Positions 51,054-62,399 are shown, counted from the first letter of the stretch. The stretch: 64,000 bases of DNA from Eucalyptus grandis (GCF_016545825.1 NC_052613.1:56246833-56310832), one strand, 5' to 3'. Program-made: numbers and translations. Notes: generated by a model from the letters alone, not told the origin.

Positions 51054-51935
51054 AACTGTCTTCAGTGCCCTTCAGTTAACCATCAGACTGAAAATGCAAA
51101 CATATTTTCGCAAACACTTTTTCCTTTCAAAGACTACGCAAGAAACCAGATTGTTGGACTAGTCAGCCCGGTTGCAGCAATTAAAGGTTGGAAGAGAAAA
51201 ACAAGATTGGAAGTTTTAGAAAAGATCAAATAACCCAAGCTCGGTGTCTGTTTTATTAGTAAGGGTTCCAGGCACGTTAAATTTAGGTTCTTTTTCATCT
51301 CTGTGTTCCATAATGTACATTTAGATGTAGCATAGAGTAATTCAGTCAGTCATTTATATAGAGTTCGCACAAGGGTGTACATGCATGCCTTTAAGTATCT
51401 ACGTTTGTAATCTATTAAAACGGGTTACATGTTGTATCAACGCAATTTTGCTTGTTGTAGTGTTTACATAATGAGGTCAACACAGGTTAGCGCAATTTTC
51501 TCTCTCAAACTTATTACACCCTTGCCGTTGTTAGGTACCCAGTTACATCACTTTGCTATCTCTGCTCATCTGTTATAGAACCTGGACTGTATTTTCCCTG
51601 ATAAAGGAATGCATCATCCTGAATCACAAAGAGTACAACCAAGGAGGTTGCATGCAGGATGCGTGAAGTAACAACAGACTGCGAAAGCTACATAAAAACT
51701 GTAGGATCACTGAGACAAATTCTATTGCCTTTTTCCACATTGTTTTCCTTTTGATAGATTGTTGTTCCATTTTTCTATCAACATGTGAAATCAAAGAATG
51801 CACGGGGCTCTTATTTCCTGTACTGAGAAAAACAAAAACAAAGAAGCTGCATTTTTCTTCTTCCTAATTCTGTATTTTACCATACAGAACCAGAAGCCCT
51901 CACCCTTGTCGTTTTCTCTTTTTATTGCTTTGGTC
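51054..51935 (+). repeat. Repeat A': second copy of VPS50 3' end and flank
   Basis: Direct copy of 49110-50345 without its insertion. It starts within VPS50 intron 24, includes exon 25, the 3' flank and the region that is now the SCPL51 3' UTR, and ends at the SCPL51 stop codon. Divergence is substantial but the two align along their length, so the duplication is old rather than an assembly artefact. Confidence 0.85.
51127..51233 (+). pseudogene. VPS50 exon 25 remnant
   Basis: The reading frame DYARNQIVGLV...AAIKGWKRKTRLEVLEKIK followed by a stop matches the last VPS50 exon nearly residue for residue. No other VPS50 exon lies nearby on its left. The splice acceptor has changed from tttcag to tttcaa at the matching place. 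It is a fragment of a tandem VPS50 copy. The frame is still open from an upstream ATG at 50982, but that upstream part corresponds to spacer and intron, so I do not call a new gene. Confidence 0.85.
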
Positions 51936-52861
51936 TTAGGTAGAAGCAGGTGACTGTGTGACGGCAGCGATCATGTCCAATGATACGCAGGGTTGATCTA
52001 CTGGTACCTGCGAAACCCAGAAAGAATAGAAGTCAGAGATCGAGAAAGAACTCAACTTCTTAGTAGATATGTTGCGTCAGTCTGACAGTATGGTTCTCGA
52101 CTGGAGTAAAGCTTTTACTGGGTGAGTTTGACACACAGCTAATGCCTCGACTCCCATCTACATTATTATTACGGTAATAATGCATGTTCATGATTATTCT
52201 TATTACAAACACCTTTCGTTTTGCACAAACGGTTTCAATTATTAGCAAAAATGATTCCATGAAATATCAATATGGGCCTAAGAAGCTGTAAAGTTTACTA
52301 AAAATTTCCAAAATAAAAGGAGAGGAATATATCTGGCCATGTGCATGTGAATGGTAGAGAAGTTAAAAAACTGTATGGACCGATCAATCACACCCTTGAA
52401 ATTTAATCTGGGTATTGTAAAGGCCTTAAACAAGCAATAAAATAGATGGATGATGATGATGATGATCACTCAACTTACTGCACTTGATGATGATACGATA
52501 ACAAGGATGACGATACAGGTTGTGGTAGGACACGATGAAGATAGCAAGATAAAGATAGGACAAAATGAAATGTAAAAATAAGAAAAAAGGATTGCTTTGT
52601 CTAGAGGGAAAGAAATGGGTGTTGAGTTTGAAGTGGCAGTGTTGCAGAGTTTGACTTACAAAATGGCCTGCTCCAAGAATCCAGTAGAAGTGCAAGTTCT
52701 TATATGATCTCTTGAACCCCCTTGTCCCACTTCCTGTCCCACAATACAAAGGTGTCCTGTCCAAGCTTAAAAATCTCTTCAGTCCTTTCCACCTGAAATT
52801 TATTTTCAGAAAAAAGAATATTTAAAAAATCACAAAATGGTCATTCATTCCTGCATGTCAC

Positions 52862-52904
<43 letters not shown>

Positions 52905-55900
52905 TCTTACTTGAGCTTCTTAACCCATGCTTCAACCCCTTTAGTTGCACAGATTAGATCAAGCTGCATGACATTAATTAAGCCAAGCCATTCCGTTATT
53001 TTTTTTTTTGTTGCCTTTTTATTATTATTTATCTACTTCCCATAATAGAGTTTCCGCACAAATCATGTCTTTGTTTGGGCTACAAGTATAGGAGGACGAG
53101 CTAGAGCTAAATCTATAATAACCTGGTTTGATGAGGGCAGGGAGTGGCTTCTAGGATGGGAAAATGAGTTGAAATGAATTGAATTGTACATCGAACATGG
53201 TGCCTAAGATATATATTTGAAAATTGGAATAATTCATGCAGACACCTTTTGACATGACAGCAAGTTTTGCTTTGGAGAGTGTTTGCCTGTACAGTAAAGG
53301 ATAAAATCTTAAGGCTCGATATGGGAGAGATTAAGGCGGACAACATTTTGAGTAAGTTAACTCAAGGATATCATAAAATCTTTATTAAAGAGGTCATCAA
53401 AAGGATTCCAAGGTCACGAGTTAGTGATGAGTAATCAAAACTTTGGTGGGGTGGTCCCCGTGGAATTTGACACCCTCCAGCTCAGAGGCTTTCCATTGAC
53501 ATGAAAAGGCTCGAAGAAGTTGAAACTTGAAAGTGACTCTGAGAGAGGGTTATCTTACTTGCCCATTGTATATAGTCACATTCACTCCTTTGGCGAGCAG
53601 CTCATCGACCTGAAAGCATATTTGAGAAAAGTATAATAATTCATATATATGTATACCTTAAAATCAGTATCAAAAGCATATTTGAGCATCGTAAGCAACT
53701 ATTCTACGCATGAAATAAGGAGAGATATAGATGAGAAAAGTATAAGAATTAGCAGCAAAAAGACAAGCTTTTGTTTTCACTTTTTGTCTTGTTAAAGATA
53801 GAGAGATTGTCTGCAGCGAAAGCATAAATTTTTCTTGGTCCATATTTGATTTTGCAGCATCTTTCCTTCAATTTCCACAAAAGCAAAGGGCCCCAAAAAA
53901 ATGCATACATACATTTATACACACACATACACCCACAGAGGATTAATAATACCTTTAAGACCTAATTAGTCTATGTGAATATGTTTTTTCATCGACTGTC
54001 CAGCCGGCAATTCTTGACCTTAACAAGGAGTTCTATGCCAATCAGTTATCTGAACCGCCTATAGAAGGATTTAAGATTTCTCTAGCACAGTGATCTCAAT
54101 TATGTTACCTCTTCAATTCTCGGTTTCATGAAATCGCCTTGAAGCGCTGAGAAGACGGAGCCCGATTGTTCTCCCCATCTGCACAGATGAATAATTCATG
54201 CTGTTTCATTAGATACTGGAAATCCTCGACAGAACTCTTCTTCATTTCCCGAGGAGGGAATGAAAAGGCGCTCACGTAATATTCGCTGGGATTATCCGGA
54301 GCTTCTTCTTGACGATGACGTTCATCAAGGTGTCGAAATTGATGTCCTGGTTCGCAGAAGTTTTCAAGTAATTCGAGTATCCGAAGCATCTCTTCATTGA
54401 TACTCCTCGCGTGAGTTCCGCTGCTTCCATGGACACGGGGTCCGTTCCGTCATCCGATAAAAAATTGTAAAAATCCTACGTTGTCAAGAAAAATGTGAGA
54501 GAACCAAAAAGTTAGAATTTGTAATGAAATAGAACTAATCCTGTTAATCTTCTTGGTGCTTTTAGTGTTTCATGTAGAACTTAAAGGAAAAGAATGTATA
54601 GAATATGTCGTACCACTGAATTACTGCTGCTAAGAATCAATCCCTCAAGCTCACTCCAAGAATCTGTGGCCTCTGCATACTGCCTGCTCCTTAGCTGCCG
54701 CCTAATCTTCCTAGCTACACTGTTTTCCGAAACCGATTAGTTAGACTAACAGATAGAATCCGATCCAAAAATCTTCTTTATTTCCCAATTTAGTCTAATA
54801 GTGGAGATGGTAGACCTCATAGACTTTTTCACGCCCTTGTCATCAAGTCTTGAAACGTCTTTGAGAAGAGGAGCCCATGAAAACTGCAGAAAGAAAGAAA
54901 AGAAACGATTTTTCAGATGACGATTCGGATATTCAGATTCAAAAGGAAAAAATTCGGGACATTTAAGGCTCTGCTTTCGAAATATATGCTCACCACAAAG
55001 TCTTCAGGGGAGATCCAGCTGTTTCCTAATGCAACTCCTGCATTGGAGAGAATAATCATAGTCCAGAAATTGAACTTTTAGCATTTTTTAATACCAAAAT
55101 AAACAGGTTGAATCTTGAAAACCAGAAAAATGGGTTTTGTTCTTCCTCTTTTTTATTGACCAACGAAGATTTTCACGGTAAAAACCAGTTAGTCGGCAGC
55201 TAAAAAAACATAATTTTATCTTATGATACCTCCCAGCTTAAGCTTCAATTTGCCAGCTTCAATGGCTTTTAGTACAGACAAGGCAAGAGTGACAGCATAT
55301 TTCCCTCCATAAGACTCGGCCACAAGGTAGAGAGGACTCTTCCGGAGCCTCTCATTCCTGTTGAATATCTTCCTTAGCAATGTAGTCAAATCTGTTGCAG
55401 CTTCTTCATCTGTTTTCACAAAAAGCCCTGGGTCCTCCACAAAACTGTATCCTGTTCCAACTGGGTTGTCCTGGATTTGCATCACATCCAATATCCAAAG
55501 AGTTATATCAACCAGCGAATGAGGGAAAAAAATAAATAAATCAAATCCACGTCTCATTTTTAAGTTGTTCCTCGTTTTACCACAAACAAGAGATCAGCTT
55601 TCTGCAACCATGTCGAATTTCGTGGCTTCAGGTTGGAGTCCAGTGGCCCAATCTCTTTGAAGTTGCCAATCCCAACTCCTGATCCACCCTGTTTTAATTA
55701 AAGAAGATACACAGATATGTCTCAATGTTTATTGTACACATTGAACACAAACTAACAAGACAAAAATTTTCTCTCTGTGTTCATAATATTTTTCGGGTTT
55801 GGTGTATAGGGAATTACAGGTCCACCCTGCAGCCAGAGAACGACAGGCCAGGGCTTGGAGGGATCGTCGACTCTGTTTGGACTTCTGTAGAGCCACCAGA

Positions 55901-56147
55901 ACATGTGTGCTTCTGTGTAATTGCCAAACCAAAGCACATAAAAACACAAAATCAACAGATCAGACAATGGAAGCGAGGATTAATTCGCAGGTTCTGCAAC
56001 ATTTTCGGTTGGCGGCTTACTGGGTCTGACTTCAACATAACCCCACTCTTCTGATCCATCCTCTGTTCCTCTTGCGGCTTCGGCCAACCACCCATCGCCA
56101 AGCAACAACAGAGTCAACACAGTCACGTACAGACTCCCCTTCCTCAT
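51936..56147 (-). CDS. SCPL51: Serine carboxypeptidase-like 51 (peptidase family S10)
   Basis: Secreted or vacuolar S10 alpha/beta hydrolase: a carboxypeptidase or a related acyltransferase-like enzyme. Thirteen exons keep frame: 56147-56021, 55912-55818, 55688-55581, 55470-55230, 55037-54994, 54883-54816, 54719-54614, 54475-54276, 54178-54109, 53609-53559, 52963-52911, 52792-52660, 52007-51936; 455 residues. The N terminus (MRKGSLYVTVLTLLLLGDGW) is a signal peptide. Family marks are EEWGYVEVRP, MFWWLY, the oxyanion segment LWLQGGPGGSG and NPVGTGYSF. The catalytic triad is S163 (AESYGGK), D372 (NGQLDLIC) and H431 (GAGHFVPVDQP). NST and NIT are possible N-glycosylation sites. The gene seems intact and closest to SCPL51/SCPL50. 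The substrate cannot be read from sequence. It converges on VPS50, and remnants of a tandem copy lie between the two. Confidence 0.95.
52861..52904 (-). repeat. (GA)n/(TC)n microsatellite in SCPL51 intron 11
   Basis: A run of about 44 bases of GA dinucleotides, broken once by an extra A, lies 5 bases inside the 5' splice site of SCPL51 intron 11 (exon end 52911, donor 52910-52909). In the gene's sense it is pyrimidine-only and takes up over a third of a 118-base intron. Confidence 0.9.
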
Positions 56148-56759
56148 CCTGAAAAGGCCCGAAAAAACCCAACAAACATTTTCTCCACGGATCAAACGCA
56201 AAAAGACGGCCGAGCAGAAGACTTTACTCGTGCACACACGCACTCGCGCACTCAAAAGTGAACTGGAATTAGCTTTCCCTTTGTTCTGTTTCCCGACAGA
56301 AGCAACCAAAATAAAATAAAGGGTTGGAAGCTCCCACTGATTCGACGTCAGTGGTCTTCCTACAGAGGATTAAAGCATTTCATTATGGAATGCACAACCG
56401 GGTAATACTCGTAATAACGATAGCCTGCTATTGATTCATACCCTGCAAAAAGAAGGGCTTCTCTTTCTCTTTACGACCAGTCTAAGAACTACTAGAGTCG
56501 TAGGAAAAAGACATGCGATAATCCCAACTATATAGAAAAAAAAGGAAGGCCAGATTTGTTTGCGTCGTGTCTTACATGCCGAGCAGTGTCGGAATTGGCG
56601 CAATAAGCTTTTGGTGAATCCGAGGTAAAAAAGAGTGAAGTTCTTGTGGTGAAGGAATGGACTCTGAAATCTTTCAACAGTAGAGGTTGCGTGCAGGGAA
56701 AATTCTCCCTCGAGAGTCGAGAAGGAGCAAAACCTGGCAAGGCAGTGATACACTACTGT

Positions 56760-57145
56760 TGGAGATTTCTGTGAATTACCCCCGTTACAAAATTGGAAAT
56801 GAGTCTATAGTGGGTTTTCCATTTCTGGTACTGTTTTGATGTTGAAGAGTCAAGAGATTAATATCCCATAAAAAAGGAAAATGGGGGTGACCGTAATTAC
56901 CTTCTCAGATGGACCAATTTAGGACAATAGTTGATGGGCAGGATGGAGACATGAATTTAAATTGATTTGTCATTGAATTTAAATTGATTTGAAAAAGGTA
57001 ATAAATCTTCTCTGTAGTGTCATATTCTTTCCCCTTCTAGAAATGCATTCGTGGCCAAATTACTGCCCCCCCCCCCCCCTAGAAAAGCATATGTGACCAA
57101 ATTAAAATGGGGACAGATCTAGAAAATGACCATTAGAGTAAAAAT
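56760..57145. repeat. Repeat P: SCPL51 upstream sequence, parent copy
   Basis: Matches 61243-61575 in direct orientation (shared: gatttctgtgaattaccc, acaaaattggaaatgagtct, ccaatttaggaca, gtaataaatcttctct, gaccaaattaaaatgg, gaccattagag). It lies about 600 bases upstream of the SCPL51 start codon, so the distant copy carries part of the SCPL51 upstream region. Confidence 0.85.
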
Positions 57146-57841
57146 ACTGGAAGAAGCGACTTAAGTTACATTTGGTTGTCTAGATTTCTAACCAAAATAT
57201 GATAGGATATGAAATCTATGGATTTTGCTATATCAAATCAACTATTTAAGTAAATCGTAATAATAAAGTCGGATATATTCACATTATATTATGTGCATTT
57301 TTAGGTATAAACATTTTATCAACATAAATGAACCTAAAACTTCACAAATGGATAAAGAATTTTTTTTTGCGACACTATTGCTTAATTTTATTTATTTATT
57401 TATTTTCCTTTATTTTTGTAATTATTTTCTTTTTTATTTCTTTTTTCCCCTTCCATCATTCTCTAATAAAATTTTATTAAATCTTAAACTATACTAATAT
57501 GCCTAAAATTACAAAAATATATAAAATATGTCATAAATATAAATATATTTATATTTATATATTGAATTTATATTATGAGATATAATTAAAGTAGAATATA
57601 TAAATTAAAAAAAAATAAATATTATTTTTGTTATTTTGAATTTCTTATATTAGAATTCATATATTATTTATACTGAAACATAATTTCAATTTTGTTAATT
57701 TAATAGGTTTGTTATTTAAGAAAAATAACTTTATTATTATAGATTTTATAAATCATATCCACATCTATCCTACATCTGCAATGGGATAATTTTATTCGGC
57801 CTATATTTCTTCAATATTTGATTTTATCCTATCGTGAGCAA
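57146..57841. other. AT-rich spacer, no gene
   Basis: Very AT-rich sequence with T-rich then A-rich parts and only low-complexity frames. A C run lies just before it at 57066-57078. Confidence 0.4.
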
Positions 57842-58372
57842 GGGGCTGTTTGTTTAATTATGTTTCTGTTCCCGTAACAAAATTTTTTGTTCTTTTGTTT
57901 CAAGGACAAAAAAAAAAAAAAACAGAAACGCGTTTGTTTACACTTTTGTTTTGAGAACAAAAAATCTATTTTCTTGTTTCTTGTTCCCAGGAACAATTCT
58001 AAGAAACACTTTTTTTTTCTTTTTCTTCTTTTTCTTTGGTGAGCCACCGCTAGGCGACGTCGACCTGGTGGTGGCTTGGTGAGGCTGCCAACCCTTGTCA
58101 GGCAGTCACTAGCCATGGCGAGGCCGACGGCGGCCAAAAGGGAGAAAAAAAAAAAAAAAAAAATTAAAAAAAAATTAAAAAATTAAAAGAAACAAAAAAA
58201 TTATACAAGTTTACCAAACATGTTTTTGTTTTTTTTTCTATTCTAGGAACAAAAATTTTATGCAGTTACCAAACATGTTCTTACGTTAAAAATTGTTCCT
58301 TGGAACGAGAAATAGTTTTTTCTATTTCGTTTCTGAAACAATTTTGAATAGAAACGTTATCAAACCTGACCT
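57842..58372. mobile_element. TIR-type element with GC-rich core
   Basis: Ends are gggctgtttgtttaatta... and ...cgttatcaaacctgacc, with inverted similarity in the tttctgttcc/ggaacgagaaa parts. The GC-rich core is at about 58030-58140 and A runs follow it. It resembles the element at 63.49-64.0 kb (gtttgataacg ends). The ends are approximate. Confidence 0.5.
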
Positions 58373-58409
58373 AAATATAGCCTCATAGTATATTCTATTA
58401 ATGCTCTCT

Positions 58410-59780
58410 TTGGTTGCTTACCAATTTTAATCTATAATATACTCTAGAAAGTTACCACTTTCATAATTTGTTGGCTTACTGACTTTTCAATTTGCCGATT
58501 CTTAAGAGAAATTACTAAGCTCAAGTAGGGTGATAATCAACTTTTCTCCGATTGAGTTGTACCGGCTAATTTTTTGTTGCAACTACCAAGGTTTAATCGA
58601 TTTTTTGAAGATTACAAGCTTCTCTAATTAGTGATTATAAACTCTTTTATCTTTTTCCCATGTCTTAAATTGACCCACTGTTGTATAAAATTATGAACCC
58701 CTTTGTGTGTGTGACTTATCAGTCTTTAACTTACAAGCTAGTTTTGGATTTCTATCTTTCATTTAATTTGCTGACCAATGTTACAATGGCCATTTATATA
58801 TATATATATATATATCTTACCAACTATTCTATTATGTTGTCACTTTTATCTGTCTTGCCTACCAATTGTATGATTTAGTCACCAACTAATTTTTATTTGA
58901 GTTAGTTGCCAATATTTATTTTTGAAATACCACAATTAAAAAAAAATACTAATTTTGGTCAACTTTTAATTACATTTCTTACCAATGCCTTAAGTATAGC
59001 AACTATCATATAAAATATTGTCCTTTATTTTAATGACTTACAACCTTTTTATTTCTTGAGTTGGCAACACAATAATAAAAGTTGGTAAACTAAGAAAAAA
59101 TAAACAATGATAACTAATTCAATGAGAGGTGATAAATCGAAACTAGTCGATAACTAATCCAAAAAAGTTGATTATACACTTAAAATAGAGTTGGTAAGTT
59201 CATATAATCGTTAATAAATGTAACACACACCTTAAGAAAGATAATTCGGTAAAAGATAAGAAAAGTTGATCATTGAAAGAAAAATAAACTTGGTAAATAA
59301 CTTAAATGAGAAATGACAACCCAAATCTTAGTAACTTAATTGGTGAAAAATTGGCAAGTCACTTTAATTAATTTTGGTATTTTGTGAAAGGAGTTGGTAA
59401 ATTTCAAGTGTTGTACAAATAAAACTTTAAACACTACAGGAACGGTGAGTAATTAAAAAAACAAATAAATTAGTGAGAGTCAGTAACCCAATATTTGGTG
59501 GTAGTTGAATGGGAAAGATGGTGAATCACGTTCATTAAGGTTGGCAATCTCTAAAAGAGTTGATGAATTTAAGATGCTGATATACCCAAAGCAAACAAAA
59601 AGTTGAGAATTCACTTGAAAAGGTAATTTGAAGCTTTAGTAAATTATGAAAAAAAGGGTGCAAACTTAGTACAAAAATTGATGATTTATAAACTGGGAAA
59701 AAAGGTTGGTGATTTCATGAAAGTAGTGATACCAATGAGATATTGGGGGAAAAGGTTTTTTTTTACCAACAATTTACCAT
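58410..59780. repeat. Large strand-switch region (ACCAA half, TTGGT half)
   Basis: From about 58410 to 59000 the plus strand is T-rich with recurring ttaccaa/accaac. From about 59050 to 59770 it is A-rich with recurring gttggtaa/ggttggcaa. The switch falls near 59045. It looks like a degraded foldback element of about 1.4 kb. An (AT)n run lies at 58797-58815. Confidence 0.45.
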
Positions 59781-59879
59781 GAAGGTTCCACATTCTTCAT
59801 GAAATTTTCGATTTGAGGCATAACTACTCTAATTCACCTGTAACTTGAAGGTGTGAGATTAGCGAGCTCGTTATTATGG

Positions 59880-60030
59880 TCTCGTCAAAATGCTACAACC
59901 GGGCATTTTTGTAGAGGGGTATGCAGCAGGTGGACAATGCAGTATGAGTGATTTAGAGGTTGGCTCACGATGCGTGAATTAAACTCCTGACTTTGTAAAA
60001 GATAGGTGATCTCTTTACCACTAAACCGGC
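59880..60030 (-). mobile_element. Degenerate tRNA-like sequence or SINE head
   Basis: On the minus strand a perfect A box, ggtttagtgg (complement of 60018-60027), lies about 33 bases before a B-box-like agtttaattca (complement of 59975-59985). This is tRNA spacing, but I could not fold a full cloverleaf, so a SINE head or tRNA pseudogene is likelier than a working tRNA. No tail or target duplication was identified. Confidence 0.45.
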
Positions 60031-60289
60031 AATTTTAAAGTATTAATCGACTTCTTCTTATTTGAACTTATACTAGTAAAAGTAACTTTTTCTTTCCCAA
60101 AAGGACATTTACATCCCTCTCTCTTTTTTTCCCCTCGAGAAAATGTGGAATAGTTTGATAATGTATGGTAGGATTTTTTTTTAGTCACATGTGATCATAT
60201 AAGTGGTTTGAGAGTATTACAGTCAATTTTTCGAAAGAAATCTTGCTGTGTGATGTCAAACCCTACATTATAGGACTGTTGCGCCATCA

Positions 60290-60977
60290 CTCCAACGATG
60301 GATAAGCCATTCATTTCGGGAGATGGCTGGAGGATGGCCATGCCTAGGACGTTCGCGGTTAATTGGAAAAACATGCTCTCGATCTCTAAGCTGAGCTGTG
60401 CCCTGCTCGAGAATTATAAGGAGACGACTGTGAGTCCCGTCAAATCTCTCTCATATGGATAAGCCATCCACACTCCTTGCGTAGCAAAAGAAGCTAGCGA
60501 TGAAACTGCAATGAATATTGGAGTACATCGACGATTTGGAGGGAGTGAAAAGAGGAAATTATTTGAAGCAAGTAGTGCGCGGCACACACAGAAACCAAAG
60601 GAGGTCGCTTGCCATGTCGATTAGCACGAGTTGCGGGATCAACGGCGTGCCGATGAATATATTGGTGAGGAACCCATGTGCGCTAGAGACGAGATCAGCA
60701 TGAATGTCGTCGTCATTTGGAATAGTGATTATTTTGCTCAAGGAGCGGAGGTGGGCGAGTGAACCATTAATGGCACGTTCAGCTCGCTCGAGAATAATGG
60801 TGTTTGGATTGTAATATGGAGATTGAATAGAATTGTGGTGGATGAGCTTGATCGCTCATCTCCGAGGTTTGACGAGGTGGTCTTGGACGAAGTGAAATTA
60901 GCTGGGTATGTCAAAATGATATTGATAATGCAGATTCGAAGGACAAAGATATAAGTTGATGTCATTGTAGTGGCCAT
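60290..60977 (-). pseudogene. Nepenthesin/CDR1-type aspartic protease pseudogene (family A1)
   Basis: Minus-strand remains of a secreted pepsin-like protease. A start at 60977 opens with a hydrophobic signal-like stretch (TSTYIFVLRICIINIIL). A frame change near 60865 leads into IKLIHHNSIQSPYYNP, then RAINGSLAHLRSLS, then HGFLTNIFIGTP, the usual order of propeptide and first strand. The first catalytic motif D-T-G-S is replaced by DMAS in LVLIDMASDLLW. A stop follows CVPRTTCFK, and the match resumes as PLFTPSKSSMYSNIHC in a downstream frame. The rest of the domain is not recognisable. It is clearly dead and flanked by repeats. Confidence 0.75.
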
Positions 60978-61242
60978 CAGCAAAATCTCTATTTCTTCTT
61001 TTGATTTTGATGAACACTTGCTTTTCTTATATAATTGTATTTTTGGTGTTGCAATTTATGCATGGATTTTTTTGGCCAAATCCATAAACGTTGAAGTTGT
61101 TTATGGATTTCATTGTGGATGTGCAGCTCATGTAAGACGTATGCACCTGGATATATTTTCTCGGTTGCACAAATATGAGATTATTTCCCCAATCAAGCAA
61201 TAAAATTCTTCATATTTACAATCCAGATAATATATTGCTGTT

Positions 61243-61575
61243 AAGATTTCTGTGAATTACCCATGACAAAATTGGAAATGAGTCTACAGTTGCTTTTTCA
61301 TTTCTGGTATTCTCATATGATGATGATTAGTCAAATTTTCCATCAAAAAAGAAAAATAGGGAGACTGGAATTACCTTCTCAGAGGGACCAATTTAGGACA
61401 AAAGTGTATGGCAGGATGGTGACATGAAGTTAAATTAACATGTCACTGAATTTATATTGATTTGAAGAGGTAATAAATCTTCTCTATAGTGTCATATTTT
61501 CCCCCCCAAGAAATACATATATATGACCAAATTAAAATGGAGACAGATCTAGAACATGACCATTAGAGAACAAAA
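61243..61575. repeat. Repeat P': copy of SCPL51 upstream sequence
   Basis: Diverged direct copy of 56760-57145. No SCPL51 coding exon accompanies it. One half of a perfect 37-bp inverted repeat lies inside it. Confidence 0.85.
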
Positions 61576-61620
61576 AAATTTTTAGTGACATGTTAATTTA
61601 ACTTCATGTCACCATCCTGC
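61411..61620. repeat. Perfect 37-bp inverted repeat with 136-base spacer
   Basis: Positions 61411-61447 (starting gcaggatggtgacatgaag) and 61584-61620 are exact reverse complements over 37 bases. The left arm belongs to repeat P'. In the parent copy at about 56940 the arm is only partly matched, and nothing equivalent to the right arm follows. The right arm therefore looks like a later inverted copy of the left one. Confidence 0.95.
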
Positions 61621-61650
61621 AACATAAATAAATTGAGTCATAAATAAATA

Positions 61651-62356
61651 GGGAAAAGTACAAAAAATAATTAGACCAGCATTCAAGCTGATTTAATTAT
61701 AAACATTTCAATTAGATAAATCTAGTCATAAACATCTTGTATTTGTATCGAGTCTATTTTGTTAATTTTGACCAAAAATAGCTTATGTGAATGCAAACCA
61801 TTTTATATGGTATTATTGATGCCGACATGGACATTTTTAAATAATATTTTAGTTTATATTTTTGGTTTTTTCTTTATATTTTTTTATTTTCTTCTTTCTT
61901 TTCATTTTAGCTAGTGAAGGTCGTGGCTCTTGGCATATCTAAGTGAGTGCCACCTTGTTTTGGTTGAGGAGGCTGCTAGGGCCATGCCCACGTCCTTTGC
62001 AGCCCCGCTGGCTTTGGGTAAGGGCCTAAGGCGACCCTTGCCTAGATCTAATGAAGACTTGGGTGAGGTTGCTACCCTCGTTGGCCAAAATGAAAAGAAA
62101 GAAAAAAGAGAAAAATAATGATAATAAATAAAAGAAAAGAAAGAAAATTTAGAAAATCATTAAAAATGTCTACGTTAACATCAACCGCGCCATGTAAGAT
62201 AGCTAATGTCTACGTCAGTGATTTTTAGCTAAAATTAGCTAGATAAATTTAATTGATATAAATGCAAAATGTTTAAGATTGAATTGATTAAACCAAAATG
62301 TTTAAAATTGAATTGACATAATTATAATAAATTTAGTATTTTTTTGGTACTTTTCC
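61651..62356. mobile_element. Non-autonomous Mutator-like TIR element with GC-rich core
   Basis: A 706-base element bounded by a perfect 11-bp duplication, ataaataaata, at 61640-61650 and 62357-62367. It begins gggaaaagtac and ends gtacttttcc, and the similarity of the two ends as inverted repeats continues for roughly 200 bases (caattagataaat... against the reverse of ...tagataaatttaattg). The 11-bp target site fits MULEs, which make 9-11 bp. No transposase is encoded. The core at about 61910-62095 is GC-rich, open as a 62-residue frame from 61930, and flanked by purine-rich runs. It may be a captured gene piece. Confidence 0.8.
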
Positions 62357-62399
62357 ATAAATAAATATTATGAAGTTGGCCACACGCTTCATTGTCTTC

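Noticed and set aside
50982..51233. An 83-residue stand-alone gene ending in GWKRKTRLEVLEKIK
   Set aside because: Only the last third matches protein, and that is VPS50 exon 25. The rest reads through copied intron and spacer.
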